Assembly (NCBI RefSeq): GCF_022012435.1
Contig: NZ_JAKLUA010000010.1
Location: 211,850-275,849, forward strand
DNA from: Bradyrhizobium zhengyangense
GTDB lineage: Bacteria; Pseudomonadota; Alphaproteobacteria; Rhizobiales; Xanthobacteraceae
DNA length: 64,000 nt
Direction of reading: 5' to 3'
Notes under the pieces: generated by a model
What the model was told of the DNA's origin: nothing
Database searches by the model: none
The model's input: the letters and a program-made list of their open reading frames with translations, nothing else
Shown here: piece by piece, positions 55,663 through 64,000 of the stretch
How the letters are laid out: every line of letters begins with the position of its first letter
Position numbering within the stretch: position 1 is the stretch's first letter
Translations under genes and position numbers: made by a program

Positions 55663-57120
55663 GTGCGCACCTCCCGGAAAAAGCTGGCCAGGAAAGTCGC
55701 ATTCGTCATCGCCGCCCGGCTGAACGGCCGTTTCTCCCTGCATATGCAGGCCGACGGAAGCGTTGCCGCCGTGTCCGGCGATACTTCGCTCAACCTCGGA
55801 CAATACAGCCGCGCGGCGATCGAACGCGCAGGCCCCCTCGCCACCGGCTTGCCGCTCGCCTCCCTTCCCGGCAGAAGTATCGTCGCAAGGCAGGTTCATG
55901 CCCTGGTGCAGCGGCTGGCGCGGCACGGGCTCCTCGACTATCGCCTGTTCTCGCCCCGTGACGCGCGAGACGTGGTCGTTATCGAGCCACAGATCGCGGA
56001 ATACTGGCCGGAACCCGCAAAGCTGTCGAACGGCGATACTCTCGCCTTGTCGCGCTTCGCCTATCTTCGCCGGCGCGACAACGAGATGGTGCTGGAATCG
56101 CCGCGCGCCGGCGCGCTGTTCCGGATTTGCGATCCCGCCATCGCCGCCACGCTCGCGGCCCTGTCGCGGCCTCAGAAGATCAGCAACCTTCGCAGGCAGG
56201 CGGCCGCGCTGGACATTGGTCTGCTCGGATTGCTGCTCAGCAGCGGGATGTTGATCAAGCTCGATACGAAAGACAGAGACGGCCTTCGGGTCAACGAAGG
56301 CGACGGCAATCTCGTTCTCTGGGATTTCCACGATCTCGTATTTCACACGCGGAGCACGGAGGGCCGGCATACCGATCCGGTTGGCGGCGCGTACGCCTAT
56401 GCTGCCGCCGTTCCGCCGCTGCCCGCGCTGCGCCCGCCTTGGCCCGGCAAGTCGGTCTCCCTCGACAAATTGGCCCTGCCCGAGCCGGCGTCGCCGTTCG
56501 TGCAGTTGCTCCGCGCGCGCCATTCGACGCGGGATTTCGACGATCGGAATCCCGTCACGCTTCCCGAGCTTGCGCAGTTTCTCGGCGCCACGGCCCGCGT
56601 GTTGTCGGAATGGAAGAGCGGCGCCGATGTCGACGGCGGCTCCGAGGTCACCTACACCTCACGACCGTATCCGGCGGCCGGCAGTGCGTATGAGCTGGAG
56701 CTGTATCTGGCGGTCTCCAACTGCGAGGGTCTGGCGCGCGGATTTTACCACTACGACGCCGGAGGCCACGCGCTGGTCACGCTCGATGCCTCCCCCGAGC
56801 AGCTCCGGGCGCTTCTCGCGGCGGCCGAGTTTTCCATGGACGCATCCGGGCCGCCGCAGGTCCTGATCACGATCGCTGCGCGCTTCGGGCGGATCTCCTG
56901 GAAATACAGCTCGATCGCATATTCGCTGGTCCTGAAGGATGTCGGCTGCATGATCCAGACGTTCTACCTTGCGGCGGCCGATATGGGCCTTGGCGGCTGT
57001 GCCATCGGCACCAGCAATATTGATCTGTTTGCAAAAATGACGGGGCTCGAATTCCACGTCGAGGGACCGGTTGGTCAGTTCGCGCTGGGACGCAGCGCGC
57101 ACCGGTCGATCCCGGGCTAG
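55663..57120 (+). CDS. SagB-type FMN-dependent azoline dehydrogenase
   Basis: A 485-residue protein with an N-terminal part (1-270) of SagB-type helical/winged form and a nitroreductase-fold domain (about 275-480). Visible motifs are RHSTRDF (286-292), RPYPAAGSAYELELYLAV (334-351), the Lys-Tyr pair K414-Y415 that in McbC-type enzymes is needed for catalysis, and MIQTFYLAAADMGLGGCAIG (430-449) near the flavin. It should oxidise azolines to azoles with FMN. GAAGG sits eight bases before the GTG at 55663; a TTG at 55648 overlaps the YcaO stop but lacks an RBS. It closes the cluster. Confidence 0.9.
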   Translation: MRTSRKKLARKVAFVIAARLNGRFSLHMQADGSVAAVSGDTSLNLGQYSRAAIERAGPLATGLPLASLPGRSIVARQVHALVQRLARHGLLDYRLFSPRDARDVVVIEPQIAEYWPEPAKLSNGDTLALSRFAYLRRRDNEMVLESPRAGALFRICDPAIAATLAALSRPQKISNLRRQAAALDIGLLGLLLSSGMLIKLDTKDRDGLRVNEGDGNLVLWDFHDLVFHTRSTEGRHTDPVGGAYAYAAAVPPLPALRPPWPGKSVSLDKLALPEPASPFVQLLRARHSTRDFDDRNPVTLPELAQFLGATARVLSEWKSGADVDGGSEVTYTSRPYPAAGSAYELELYLAVSNCEGLARGFYHYDAGGHALVTLDASPEQLRALLAAAEFSMDASGPPQVLITIAARFGRISWKYSSIAYSLVLKDVGCMIQTFYLAAADMGLGGCAIGTSNIDLFAKMTGLEFHVEGPVGQFALGRSAHRSIPG

Positions 57121-57138
57121 AGCCTTTTTGCGATCGGC

Positions 57139-57825
57139 TCAGCCCGCAGCCCCGACCAGCGCCTTGGTCGTCGGCAGCAGCGTCTGCTGCACGACGAGAC
57201 CACGCGCGCGGGCGTCCATGACGCCGACGGCGCGCAGCGCCAGCAGCGTCACGGTCTGGACAGCGTCGCGCATCTTGGCGGGGTCTTCGAGATTGTCAGG
57301 CGCGAGCGGACCGACCAGGGCCTCATGCAACGCGCCGAGCAGCGCGGTTGCGGCGAGCGCGGTGTCCTGCGCCGGCAGATGGCCCGCGCGGACCGCAGCG
57401 TCGATCCGTGCGGCGATCTCGCCCGCGATCTCGCGGCGGCTGGCCAGCCTGGAGGCGCTGACATCGACATCGACGGGCTCGGCCAGGATGCCCCAGGCGA
57501 GGCGCCGCTGCGACAGGGTATGGACGGCCACCGTGGTCACGGCCGCCGCCAGCGCCGAGGACGGTCCCGGCGCGGCATCGGCCGCCCGCCTGATGGCCGC
57601 GAGCTCGTCACGGGAGACTTCGGAAATCAGTTCGGAGATCAGCTCGGCCTTGGAAGGGAAGTAGCGGTAGACGGTGCCGGCCGCCACATTGGCCCGGACG
57701 GCGACCGGCGCGATCTGCACCGCCGCCATGCCGCCTTCGGCTGCGGCTTCCCTTGCCGCCGCCAGGATCGCGCTGCGCCGAGCCGCAAGGCGCTTAACCA
57801 CTTGATGCGTCCGCCGATAAACCAT
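57139..57825 (-). CDS. TetR family transcription regulator
   Basis: A 228-residue regulator with an N-terminal helix-turn-helix (AAVQIAPVAVRANVAAGTVYRYFPSKAEL, about residues 36-64) and a helical ligand domain. AGGAAG precedes the ATG at 57825, so the longer frame to 57858 is not used. It is convergent with the SagB-type gene, 18 bases apart, so it is not obviously part of that cluster; its target may be itself or the divergent PAP2 gene. Confidence 0.9.
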   Translation of the reverse strand: MVYRRTHQVVKRLAARRSAILAAAREAAAEGGMAAVQIAPVAVRANVAAGTVYRYFPSKAELISELISEVSRDELAAIRRAADAAPGPSSALAAAVTTVAVHTLSQRRLAWGILAEPVDVDVSASRLASRREIAGEIAARIDAAVRAGHLPAQDTALAATALLGALHEALVGPLAPDNLEDPAKMRDAVQTVTLLALRAVGVMDARARGLVVQQTLLPTTKALVGAAG

Positions 57826-57913
57826 GGCGCGCTTCCTGTCCCACCACGCCTGCCGCACGCCCCGCGGCCGAACGCTTCGTCACCGAATTCGCTGCAAATC
57901 GCCCCGCAAGGAC

Positions 57914-57929
57914 TGAACAACTATTCAGG
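57914..57929. promoter_or_regulatory. Dyad CTGAA-N6-TTCAG, candidate TetR operator
   Basis: Five-base arms about 90 bases before the TetR start in the divergent region to the PAP2 gene. TetR-family autorepression would fit; arms are short. Confidence 0.35.
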
Positions 57930-58098
57930 GGGGATGACAAGCAGCAAATGCGTCATGCGTCACGCCTGACCTCACTTGCGTCGCTGCACTGCAAACCGCT
58001 CAAATTGCAGGGAATTCATTGGTAAACGGCTGACCACACTTCTTACCGCGGTCTTAAAGCCGGCCAGCGACTGTGGCTGCGATCCAACCCGGTGCAGC

Positions 58099-59082
58099 AT
58101 GGTCGATACGGACGCCAAGACCGCCTGGCAGCTCTTCCATTTGAACTGGCTTCCCATCGTGTTCATGGGCAGCCTGCTGACGCTCGGCCTTGATGTCACT
58201 GGCCTCAGGCTCGAGCCTGTCGCCTACGGCACGACGCTGGCAATCGCCGCGCTCTTCGTCGTCATTGCCTATCGCCACCGCATCGGCAAAGGCGATCTCG
58301 CCGATCCGAAACTGATCTTCTCGCTTGGCACGATCGGTCAAGTGATCATCACCTGCGCCATCGTCGGGCCGCTCAGCTACGTCGCGGGCAAGATGGGCTG
58401 GCCGCTGCAGGATCAGGCGCTGCTCGCGATCGATCGCGCGCTCGGCCTCGATCCCGAGCCGATCGCGCGCTTCGTCAACGATCATCCCTGGCTCGCTGAC
58501 ATCCTGTCGCGCAGCTACGGCCTGATCAAATGGCCCCTGCTCGCCATCCCCATCGTGCTGACGCTGACGGCGCGCTACGTGCGGCTGCAATTGTTCATGC
58601 TGGCAATGAGCCTTGCGCTCGCCATCACCATCGCGATCTCGGCCCTCGTGCCGGCGATCGGCACCTATTACGCACTGCAATTGCCCGCGGCCCACCTCCC
58701 CGACATCAACACCGCCATTTACGCCGGGCAGTTGCGCGACATCCTGGGCTTACGCGACGGCAGCCTGCACGAGATGCAATTGTTCAAGCTCTCCGGCATC
58801 GTCTCGTTTCCGAGCTTCCACGCCGCATCCGCCGTGCTCTACATGTGGGCGCTGTGGCCGGTGCGGCGCATCGGCGGTGCTGCAGCGGCCCTCAACCTCA
58901 TGATGATCGCGGCGACGCCTGTCATCGGCGCGCATTACATCGTCGACGTCGCCGGCGGTGTTGCGCTGGCGGCAGCTTCGATCTGGGCCGCGAAGGCCTA
59001 TCTGGAATGGATGAACCGCACGGCGCGGGTCTCGGCAGCGCCGGCTACATCGGCGGTGTGGCAGCCGAGTCTTGCGGAATAA
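58099..59082 (+). CDS. PAP2 family membrane phosphatase
   Basis: A 327-residue protein with about eight membrane segments. The PAP2 phosphatase motifs are SFPSFHAASAVLYMW and GAHYIVDVAGG (the catalytic histidines with the aspartate); the first motif (KX6RP) is weak. It would dephosphorylate a lipid phosphate or handle a lipid-linked inositol-phosphate-type substrate. Start at 58099 (MVDTDAKTAWQLFHLNW) is chosen because the upstream frame to 57976 looks non-coding; no clear RBS is visible. Confidence 0.82.
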   Translation: MVDTDAKTAWQLFHLNWLPIVFMGSLLTLGLDVTGLRLEPVAYGTTLAIAALFVVIAYRHRIGKGDLADPKLIFSLGTIGQVIITCAIVGPLSYVAGKMGWPLQDQALLAIDRALGLDPEPIARFVNDHPWLADILSRSYGLIKWPLLAIPIVLTLTARYVRLQLFMLAMSLALAITIAISALVPAIGTYYALQLPAAHLPDINTAIYAGQLRDILGLRDGSLHEMQLFKLSGIVSFPSFHAASAVLYMWALWPVRRIGGAAAALNLMMIAATPVIGAHYIVDVAGGVALAAASIWAAKAYLEWMNRTARVSAAPATSAVWQPSLAE

Positions 59083-59122
59083 GCGCGCGAGTAGCGCCGC
59101 GATCAATCACATCCACAGCTCT

Positions 59123-59336
59123 CGTAGGGTGGGCAAAGGCGCGTAGCGCCGTGCCCACACTCTCTTTGCAATCGAGAAAAGTGGCTCCCGCTTCCTCGTC
59201 ATTGCGAGCGCGGCGAAGCAATCCGGCAATCCCTCCGTGGAGACAGCCTGGATTGCTTCGGTGCGCTCGCAATGACGCGGGGGATACGCCGCGCCATCTA
59301 CTTGACGTGGGCATGCTTCGCTTTGCCTACCCTACG
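59123..59336. repeat. Nested palindromic element (outer and inner arms)
   Basis: Outer arms: CGTAGGGTGGGCAAAG (59123-59138) with CTTTGCCTACCCTACG (59321-59336), one mismatch. Inner arms: CGTCATTGCGAGCGC (59198-59212) with GCGCTCGCAATGACG (59263-59277), perfect, extended by GAAGCAATCC (59215-59224) with GGATTGCTTC (59250-59259). It looks like one dispersed repeat inserted in another. Confidence 0.85.
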
Positions 59337-59363
59337 AAACCTTCAACGCCGCGCCCCCCAAAC

Positions 59364-59393
59364 GAAAAGAGCCCCGTCCGAGGACGGGGCTCT
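59364..59393 (-). terminator. Intrinsic terminator of the pilin gene
   Basis: AGAGCCCCGTCC and GGACGGGGCTCT form a 12-bp stem with a two-base loop; on the minus strand it is followed by TTTTCGTTT. Confidence 0.88.
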
Positions 59394-59416
59394 CTGAACT
59401 CTGAATTCGTCTCAGC

Positions 59417-59581
59417 TTACTTGAGGCTGGTCGAGATCGAGCCGAACTTGGTGTTCAGCGTCGAGCCGAGGTTGTTGACGACGGTGATGATCGCCAGCGC
59501 GATGCCGGCAGCGATCAGGCCGTATTCGATGGCGGTGGCGCCGGATTCGTCCTTCACGAAACGCGAAACGAGGTTCTTCAT
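59417..59581 (-). CDS. Flp-type pilin
   Basis: A 54-residue type IVb pilin, MKNLVSRFVKDESGATAIEYG with the conserved prepilin cleavage context (DESG|ATAIEYGLI) and one hydrophobic helix. GGAG precedes the ATG at 59581. It would be cleaved by a TadV-type peptidase and assembled by a tad system, whose genes are not in this window. Confidence 0.93.
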   Translation of the reverse strand: MKNLVSRFVKDESGATAIEYGLIAAGIALAIITVVNNLGSTLNTKFGSISTSLK

Positions 59582-59888
59582 AGACTGCTCCAAAAGATAC
59601 ACGAGGCTTCAACTGGTCTGGTCTGGTTTCTTCGGCTTCCCAGCGCCGCCTGACCATGGAACCGAACGTAAGGGCAAAGAATTGCGCCGCAGTTAATTCG
59701 ACTGCGCAAACAGAGAAGGGTCTACACGTATTCGCCGATGGTAAACCGAAATCTAAAACAATCGGTTAAATTGCGCGGAAACAATGCCGCGCCAGACGCG
59801 ATCGCCCCGCCGATTTACTGGAAGTTATGACCGCCGTGGTCCAATGCCGCCCGCTCGGCCAACGCTCCCAAGAACAACACGAGGCGGC
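59582..59888. other. Promoter region between pilin gene and membrane protein gene
   Basis: 307 bases with local AT-rich tracts (about 59735-59775). The two divergent promoters should be here; I see no gene, long palindrome or RNA. Confidence 0.4.
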
Positions 59889-61394
59889 ATGTCGCTTTCC
59901 TTCACCAACAGCATCACCGTGCAGAGCCGCGCGCGAGCGCTGGTGCCGCTGTGTGTCGGCGCGGGTGCCTATCTCTTCTTCCTTTATGTCGGCGACACGC
60001 TGCTTCAGGACTCCGACTCGTTCTGGCAGATCAAGATCGGACAGTGGATCCTCGATCACCACGCCCTGCCCTATACCGATTTCTATTCGTTCACGCGGCC
60101 AGGGGAGCCCTGGATCTCGACCTCCTGGCTGTCGCAAATTCTGTACGCCATCACCTACGCGCGATGGGATTGGGCGGGGCCGGTGATCCTCACCGCGCTC
60201 GCGATCGCCGCCTCGGCCGCGATCTTCGTTTACCTGCTCGACGCCCATCTTGAAATTCCGCGCTCGGTTCTGTTCGCGATGCTGGCAGTGCTGCTGTCGC
60301 TGCATCACATCCTGGCGCGGCCGCACATTTTGGCGCTGCCGGTGATGATCGCATGGGTCGGCGTGCTGATGAACGCGGCCGATCGCAAGGTGACGCCGTC
60401 CTGGGTCTGGCTGCCGCTGATGTCGCTGTGGGCGAGTTTGCATGGCGGCTTCGTGCTCGGCCTCGCGCTGATCGGCCCGATGGCGCTCGAAGCCATCTGG
60501 ACGCTCGATTCGGCCAAGCAAATCCGGCTTCTCGGACGCTGGTTCCTGTTCGGCGTCGCCGCGATGCTGGCTGCCTGCGTCACGCCCTATGGCTGGCGGA
60601 CGCTGCTGGGCGCCACCAACATCCTCAACCTCGGCGAGTTGCTCTCGGTCATCTCGGAATGGATGCCGGCGAATTTCGCCTCGTTCTCCGCGTTCGAAGG
60701 CGCGATCCTCGGCCTGATCGCCCTCGGCCTGTTTCGCGGCCTCACACTGTCGGTGCCACGCATTCTGCTGATCCTGCTGTTCACCTGGATGGGCCTCACC
60801 CATGTCAGGAGCATCGAGGCCTTTGCCTTCCTGGTGCCGCTGGTGCTGGCAAAGCCGCTGGGCGAAAAGTCGCCGCTGCCGCAGCTCACGCAAGGCACCG
60901 AGAGCGGAGCCGCGCGCTATGTCACGGTGATGGGCGCGCTGATGATCGCGGCCGCGGCCTGGACCTCGACCTCGACCTCGATCTACATGTCGCATCACCG
61001 CTTCACATTCACGATGAACCAGACGCCGGTTGCCGCCGTCGACCTGCTGCAGCAACGCAAGGCGCAGCGCATCTTCAATGCCTACCAGTTCGGCGGCTAC
61101 CTGATCTCGCGCGACATTCCTGTTTTCGTCGACGGTCGCGCCGAGCTCTATGGCGAGAAGTTCGTGATGGACTTCTTCAAGGCGATCGAGGTCAAGAAGC
61201 TCGATAACCTGACGCGGCTGCTCGAAGAGTACAAGATCGACGCCACGCTGCTGGTCGCCGACAGCCCCGCCGCCCAGGTGCTCGATCACATCAAGGGATG
61301 GAAGCGGCTCTATGCCGACGACATCGCCGTGATCCATGTGCGGGATGACGAGGCGAGCACGGGCGAGACGCCCATGCCCGCACACTCAAATTGA
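59889..61394 (+). CDS. Multi-pass membrane protein, possible GT-C-type glycosyltransferase
   Basis: A 501-residue protein with about ten membrane segments and a soluble C-terminal part (about residues 380-500). Its first external loop carries LLQDSDSFWQIKIGQWIL, an acidic motif in the position of the D/E-D/E site of GT-C-fold lipid-linked glycosyltransferases. A GAGGCGGC sequence precedes the ATG at 59889; the upstream extension is not convincing. I do not recognise a named family. The stop overlaps a TTG start option of the next gene, so the two form a unit. Confidence 0.7.
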   Translation: MSLSFTNSITVQSRARALVPLCVGAGAYLFFLYVGDTLLQDSDSFWQIKIGQWILDHHALPYTDFYSFTRPGEPWISTSWLSQILYAITYARWDWAGPVILTALAIAASAAIFVYLLDAHLEIPRSVLFAMLAVLLSLHHILARPHILALPVMIAWVGVLMNAADRKVTPSWVWLPLMSLWASLHGGFVLGLALIGPMALEAIWTLDSAKQIRLLGRWFLFGVAAMLAACVTPYGWRTLLGATNILNLGELLSVISEWMPANFASFSAFEGAILGLIALGLFRGLTLSVPRILLILLFTWMGLTHVRSIEAFAFLVPLVLAKPLGEKSPLPQLTQGTESGAARYVTVMGALMIAAAAWTSTSTSIYMSHHRFTFTMNQTPVAAVDLLQQRKAQRIFNAYQFGGYLISRDIPVFVDGRAELYGEKFVMDFFKAIEVKKLDNLTRLLEEYKIDATLLVADSPAAQVLDHIKGWKRLYADDIAVIHVRDDEASTGETPMPAHSN

Positions 61395-61405
61395 GACGCC
61401 GGACA

Positions 61406-63211
61406 ATGTCGCCGTTCGTCCCACCGACCGTGCCACGATCGACCACGGAGCCGAAGCCTGCGATCGTGCTCGCGATAACCTGGGCAACGATCGTGGTCGC
61501 ACTCGGACTTCCCGCGATCAAAACCGGTGTGTTCGACACGCTGTCGACCGACGACGCCCTGCGTCTGGTCGAAGTCCGCGATCTTCTGGCCGGCCAGGGC
61601 TGGTTCGACCTGACCCAATACCGGCTCGACCCGCCCGGAATTGCCATGCACTGGTCCCGCATCGTCGATGCGCCCCTGGCCATGCTGATCCTCTTGTTCC
61701 GTCCGCTGCTCGGCCAGCACCTTGCCGAAGGGCTTACGCTGGTGCTTTGGCCGTCGCTGTTGATGGGCGCCGCGCTATGGCTCGCAGCGACGATCGCAAG
61801 TCAGGCATGCGCCCCTGCAGACAGGAAGCGGGCAAAGCTTGCGGCGATCCTGATCACGGCGCTGTCGATCCCCGCCCTGATCCACTTCCGCTCCGGCGCG
61901 ATCGATCATCACAATCTGCAGATCGTGCTGCTGCTCGGCTTCGTGCTCTGCATCTCCGACCTGGAACACCGCGCGGACAAGGCGGCTTTGGCTGGGTTGT
62001 GCGCCGCGCTTTCGCTGTCGGTCGGATTGGAAATGCTGCCCGCCATCGCCCTGGCGAGCGCGACCGTTGTGGGGCTGCTGGTGTGGAAAGGCAGTGAAGT
62101 CCTGCGCCCCGCCTGTGCCTTTGGTGCAGGCCTTGCCGGGTCGTCGCTGCTGCTGGCGCTGCTGCTGCTCCCGATGAACAGTCTCGCCAGGCCCGTCTGC
62201 GATGCCTTTGGCGGGCCCATCTTGCTGTTGTGTGCGGGCGGCGGCGTCGCCCTGCTCGCGGTTGCCGGTGTTGCCCGCATACGCGGGCCCTTGTGGGCGC
62301 GGCTGGCGGCGAGCGCGCTCGCCGGCGCGCTGCTGCTGGGCGCATTCTACAGATCGTATCCGAGCTGCGTTGCGTCGCCCTATGCGCAGGTCGATCCCCT
62401 GCTTGTCAGCTTCTGGCTTGACCGCGTCGTCGAGACCATGCCGCTGACTGAACTGGCACAGATGCAGCCGCAAAAGCTGCTCGGCTATTATGCGTTTCCC
62501 TTGCTGACGCTCGGCCTGTGTGTTGTTGCCATGATCGGCTGCACGCCGCAAACGCGCTTTCGCTGGATCGTTTCGACCGTCACGCTTGCAGCGCTGGTCG
62601 GCGAGAGCCTGTGGGAATTGCGTGGCGCTGCCGCGGCCAATATCGTCGCCGCCCCGCTGTGCGTCGCCGGAATTGTCCGGCTTCGCACTGACATCGTGGC
62701 CGGTTGGCGGCTGGTGCGTGTGGCGTTGCTGGTGTCGCCCGCCACACTTGGAGGCATCGGACTTGCGGTCTGGCCGGCGCTCGCCGCCGGCACGAGCGGA
62801 CAGAAGATCGCGATGCCCGATCCCGCCGCGTCCTGTCAGACCATCTCCAGCGCCGCGCCGCTCGCCGGCCTGCCTCCCGGACGCGTGATGGCGCCGATCG
62901 ATTCCGGTTCTGCGATCCTGGCCGCGACGGAGCACTCCGTCTTCGCCGGTCCCTACCACCGCAATAATGACGGCAACCTCGCCATGGTGCATGCGATGAC
63001 GGCAACACCTGAGGCCGCCCGCGCCCTGCTCCGCGCGCGGCAGGTCGACTACATCCTGACGTGCAACGGCTCCTTCGATCAGGAGGATCTCGTTCGCATC
63101 GCACCGGAGGGCCTTGCCGCACATCTCGGCCGCGGCGAAGCTCCGGACTATCTGGAGCCCATACAGGCCGTGTCAAAACCCGGCTGGACGGTGTGGCGCG
63201 TGCGCAAGTGA
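61406..63211 (+). CDS. Large multi-pass membrane protein, possible GT-C-type enzyme
   Basis: A 601-residue protein with about twelve membrane segments. The first external loop has LSTDDALRLVEVRDLLAGQG followed by HWSRIVDAPLAML, again an Asp-Asp motif like GT-C glycosyltransferases. The C-terminal 130 residues are periplasmic-looking with cysteines (CQTISS, LTCNGSF). The start is ATG at 61406 or TTG at 61391. Probably co-transcribed with the preceding gene; both may add sugars to an envelope polymer. Confidence 0.7.
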   Translation: MSPFVPPTVPRSTTEPKPAIVLAITWATIVVALGLPAIKTGVFDTLSTDDALRLVEVRDLLAGQGWFDLTQYRLDPPGIAMHWSRIVDAPLAMLILLFRPLLGQHLAEGLTLVLWPSLLMGAALWLAATIASQACAPADRKRAKLAAILITALSIPALIHFRSGAIDHHNLQIVLLLGFVLCISDLEHRADKAALAGLCAALSLSVGLEMLPAIALASATVVGLLVWKGSEVLRPACAFGAGLAGSSLLLALLLLPMNSLARPVCDAFGGPILLLCAGGGVALLAVAGVARIRGPLWARLAASALAGALLLGAFYRSYPSCVASPYAQVDPLLVSFWLDRVVETMPLTELAQMQPQKLLGYYAFPLLTLGLCVVAMIGCTPQTRFRWIVSTVTLAALVGESLWELRGAAAANIVAAPLCVAGIVRLRTDIVAGWRLVRVALLVSPATLGGIGLAVWPALAAGTSGQKIAMPDPAASCQTISSAAPLAGLPPGRVMAPIDSGSAILAATEHSVFAGPYHRNNDGNLAMVHAMTATPEAARALLRARQVDYILTCNGSFDQEDLVRIAPEGLAAHLGRGEAPDYLEPIQAVSKPGWTVWRVRK

Positions 63212-63302
63212 GAGAGCGCGTGCCGCAGATTCGATCCCGATCGGCCGGGCCTCTTGCGCATGTGCGGGACGATATGGAAGGCGCAGCAACAGAGGAGCGG
63301 CC

Positions 63303-63420
63303 GTAGCCCGGATGGATCCAACGGGTCGGCGCGAAGCGCCGCCCGATGACAGGCTCCGCCCGATCCGGGGCCTTCTCTAGAGTACCGATCCCGGATTACG
63401 CTACGCTCCATCCGGGCTAC
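63303..63420. repeat. TAGCCCGGATGGA palindromic element
   Basis: GTAGCCCGGATGGA (63303-63316) and TCCATCCGGGCTAC (63407-63420) are perfect 14-base arms around a GC-rich centre with smaller palindromes (GGCGCGAAGCGCC). A half copy is at 6382-6402. Confidence 0.85.
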
Positions 63421-63493
63421 GTCGGCCTCGTGCCTGACGCGGCTCAATGCAGCCAGATCGGGGCTACGCAAATGGCCTGAAGTAAACTGTGTC

Positions 63494-63817
63494 ATGAAAA
63501 ACCCGGACGCCATTGCCGTTATCGTATCAGCGCTCCGCCACGTCCATGGTGACGACATCGCGCGCATGATGCTGGTCGAAGGCATGAGCCTCGCCAATCT
63601 GATCGATGCGATGTTTTCGGCGCCGCTGACGCACCGGGAAGCCGTTCGGGCGATGACCGACGGGCTCGATGACTTCGTCATCACGCCCGACCTGGGCCTG
63701 ATCTGGCACCTGAAATATGTCTACGGAGACCACTCCTTGCACGTCGTGGACCTGGAGATCGCCACCCCCGACGGCACGCTAGCGAGCAAGGACGTCTGGC
63801 TTCGGCTGGCCGAGTGA
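63494..63817 (+). CDS. Small hypothetical protein (107 aa)
   Basis: Begins MKNPDAIAVIVSALRHVHGD; helical first half (DDIARMMLVEGMSLANLIDAMF) and a beta-rich second half (GLIWHLKYVYGDHSLHVVDLEI). It looks like a compact soluble protein. I recognise no family. Codon use is normal for the window. Confidence 0.65.
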   Translation: MKNPDAIAVIVSALRHVHGDDIARMMLVEGMSLANLIDAMFSAPLTHREAVRAMTDGLDDFVITPDLGLIWHLKYVYGDHSLHVVDLEIATPDGTLASKDVWLRLAE

Positions 63818-64000
63818 GGGGCCGCGATAGGGCTCACATCGTCAGTGCGAGCAATCACCCTCGTAGCAACCATTAAAGATCCGCCCGATTGCTTCGAGAA
63901 TGACGCCGTGCTTGTGGCCGTCAAGGCGTGGCCTGGCAAGGGCGGAGTTTGGGGTGAGGCAGGAGCGACGGCCAGCCTTGACGTCCGCGGCGCGCGGCGT

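Larger units (their letters stand above)
59083..59416. other. Intergenic region dominated by a nested inverted repeat
   Basis: The 334 bases between the PAP2 gene and the pilin gene hold no gene; they are occupied by the nested repeat at 59123-59336 and the pilin terminator. Confidence 0.75.

Noticed and set aside
57139..57825. TetR gene as dedicated regulator of the peptide cluster
   Set aside because: It is convergent with the SagB-type gene and its own promoter region faces the PAP2 gene, so nothing in the layout ties it to the precursor promoter.

Overview
The window looks like a chromosomal segment of a Bradyrhizobium-type alphaproteobacterium. The evidence is high GC content with strong third-position bias, a nnrS / nnrR / hemN / nirK / nirV cluster in the order I remember from Bradyrhizobium, FixK-type boxes, a split pntAA-pntAB-pntB transhydrogenase, several small alphaproteobacterial protein families (DUF465, DUF1036, DUF1244, DUF2312, aa3 oxidase subunit IV) and dispersed palindromic repeats. 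No species call is possible from sequence alone. I see no tRNA, rRNA, CRISPR array, prophage or transposase.

Layout. 1-6.4 kb: denitrification island (NnrS, Crp/Fnr regulator NnrR, DUF1858 protein, HemN, a small membrane protein, copper nitrite reductase NirK and NirV) with FixK/NnrR-type palindromes in three promoter regions. 6.4-14.3 kb: acetyltransferase, two-subunit 3-oxoacid CoA-transferase, AsmA protein, then a dicarboxylate symporter plus PrpF/4-oxalomesaconate tautomerase pair with a divergent LysR regulator. 14.5-22.7 kb: two incomplete ABC importers (binding protein plus two CUT1-type permeases without ATPase; Pot-type ATPase plus two permeases without binding protein) and GlpD. 22.7-33.9 kb: c-di-GMP enzymes, an FAD oxidoreductase, small DUF465 proteins, PurE-PurK, aquaporin, ribosomal protein S21, TPR lipoprotein. 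34-41.6 kb: cupin, Ca2+/H+ antiporter, hydrolase, transhydrogenase operon, a 50-residue cytochrome oxidase subunit, oligoendopeptidase. 41.7-51.2 kb: sigma-54 activator, two cell-wall enzymes (L,D-transpeptidase, DUF882), small DUF proteins and pyruvate kinase. 57.1-63.8 kb: TetR regulator, PAP2 phosphatase, Flp pilin and two large multi-pass membrane proteins.

The most interesting region is 52.5-57.1 kb. A 153-residue protein with a signal-like N-terminus, an acidic leader-like segment and a core holding 18 cysteines (nine of them exactly every third residue) is followed by a hairpin, then by a fused E1-like/YcaO cyclodehydratase and a SagB-type FMN dehydrogenase. This is the enzyme set for linear azol(in)e-containing peptides (TOMM/LAP class RiPPs). 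I recognise the enzyme families but not the product. No dedicated exporter or immunity gene is next to it; a divergent two-domain VOC protein is the only candidate partner upstream.

Starts were chosen by reading frames, Shine-Dalgarno sequences and overlaps. Several differ from the longest possible frame, and each such choice is explained in the entry. Family names come from motif recognition and memory; no database search was run.
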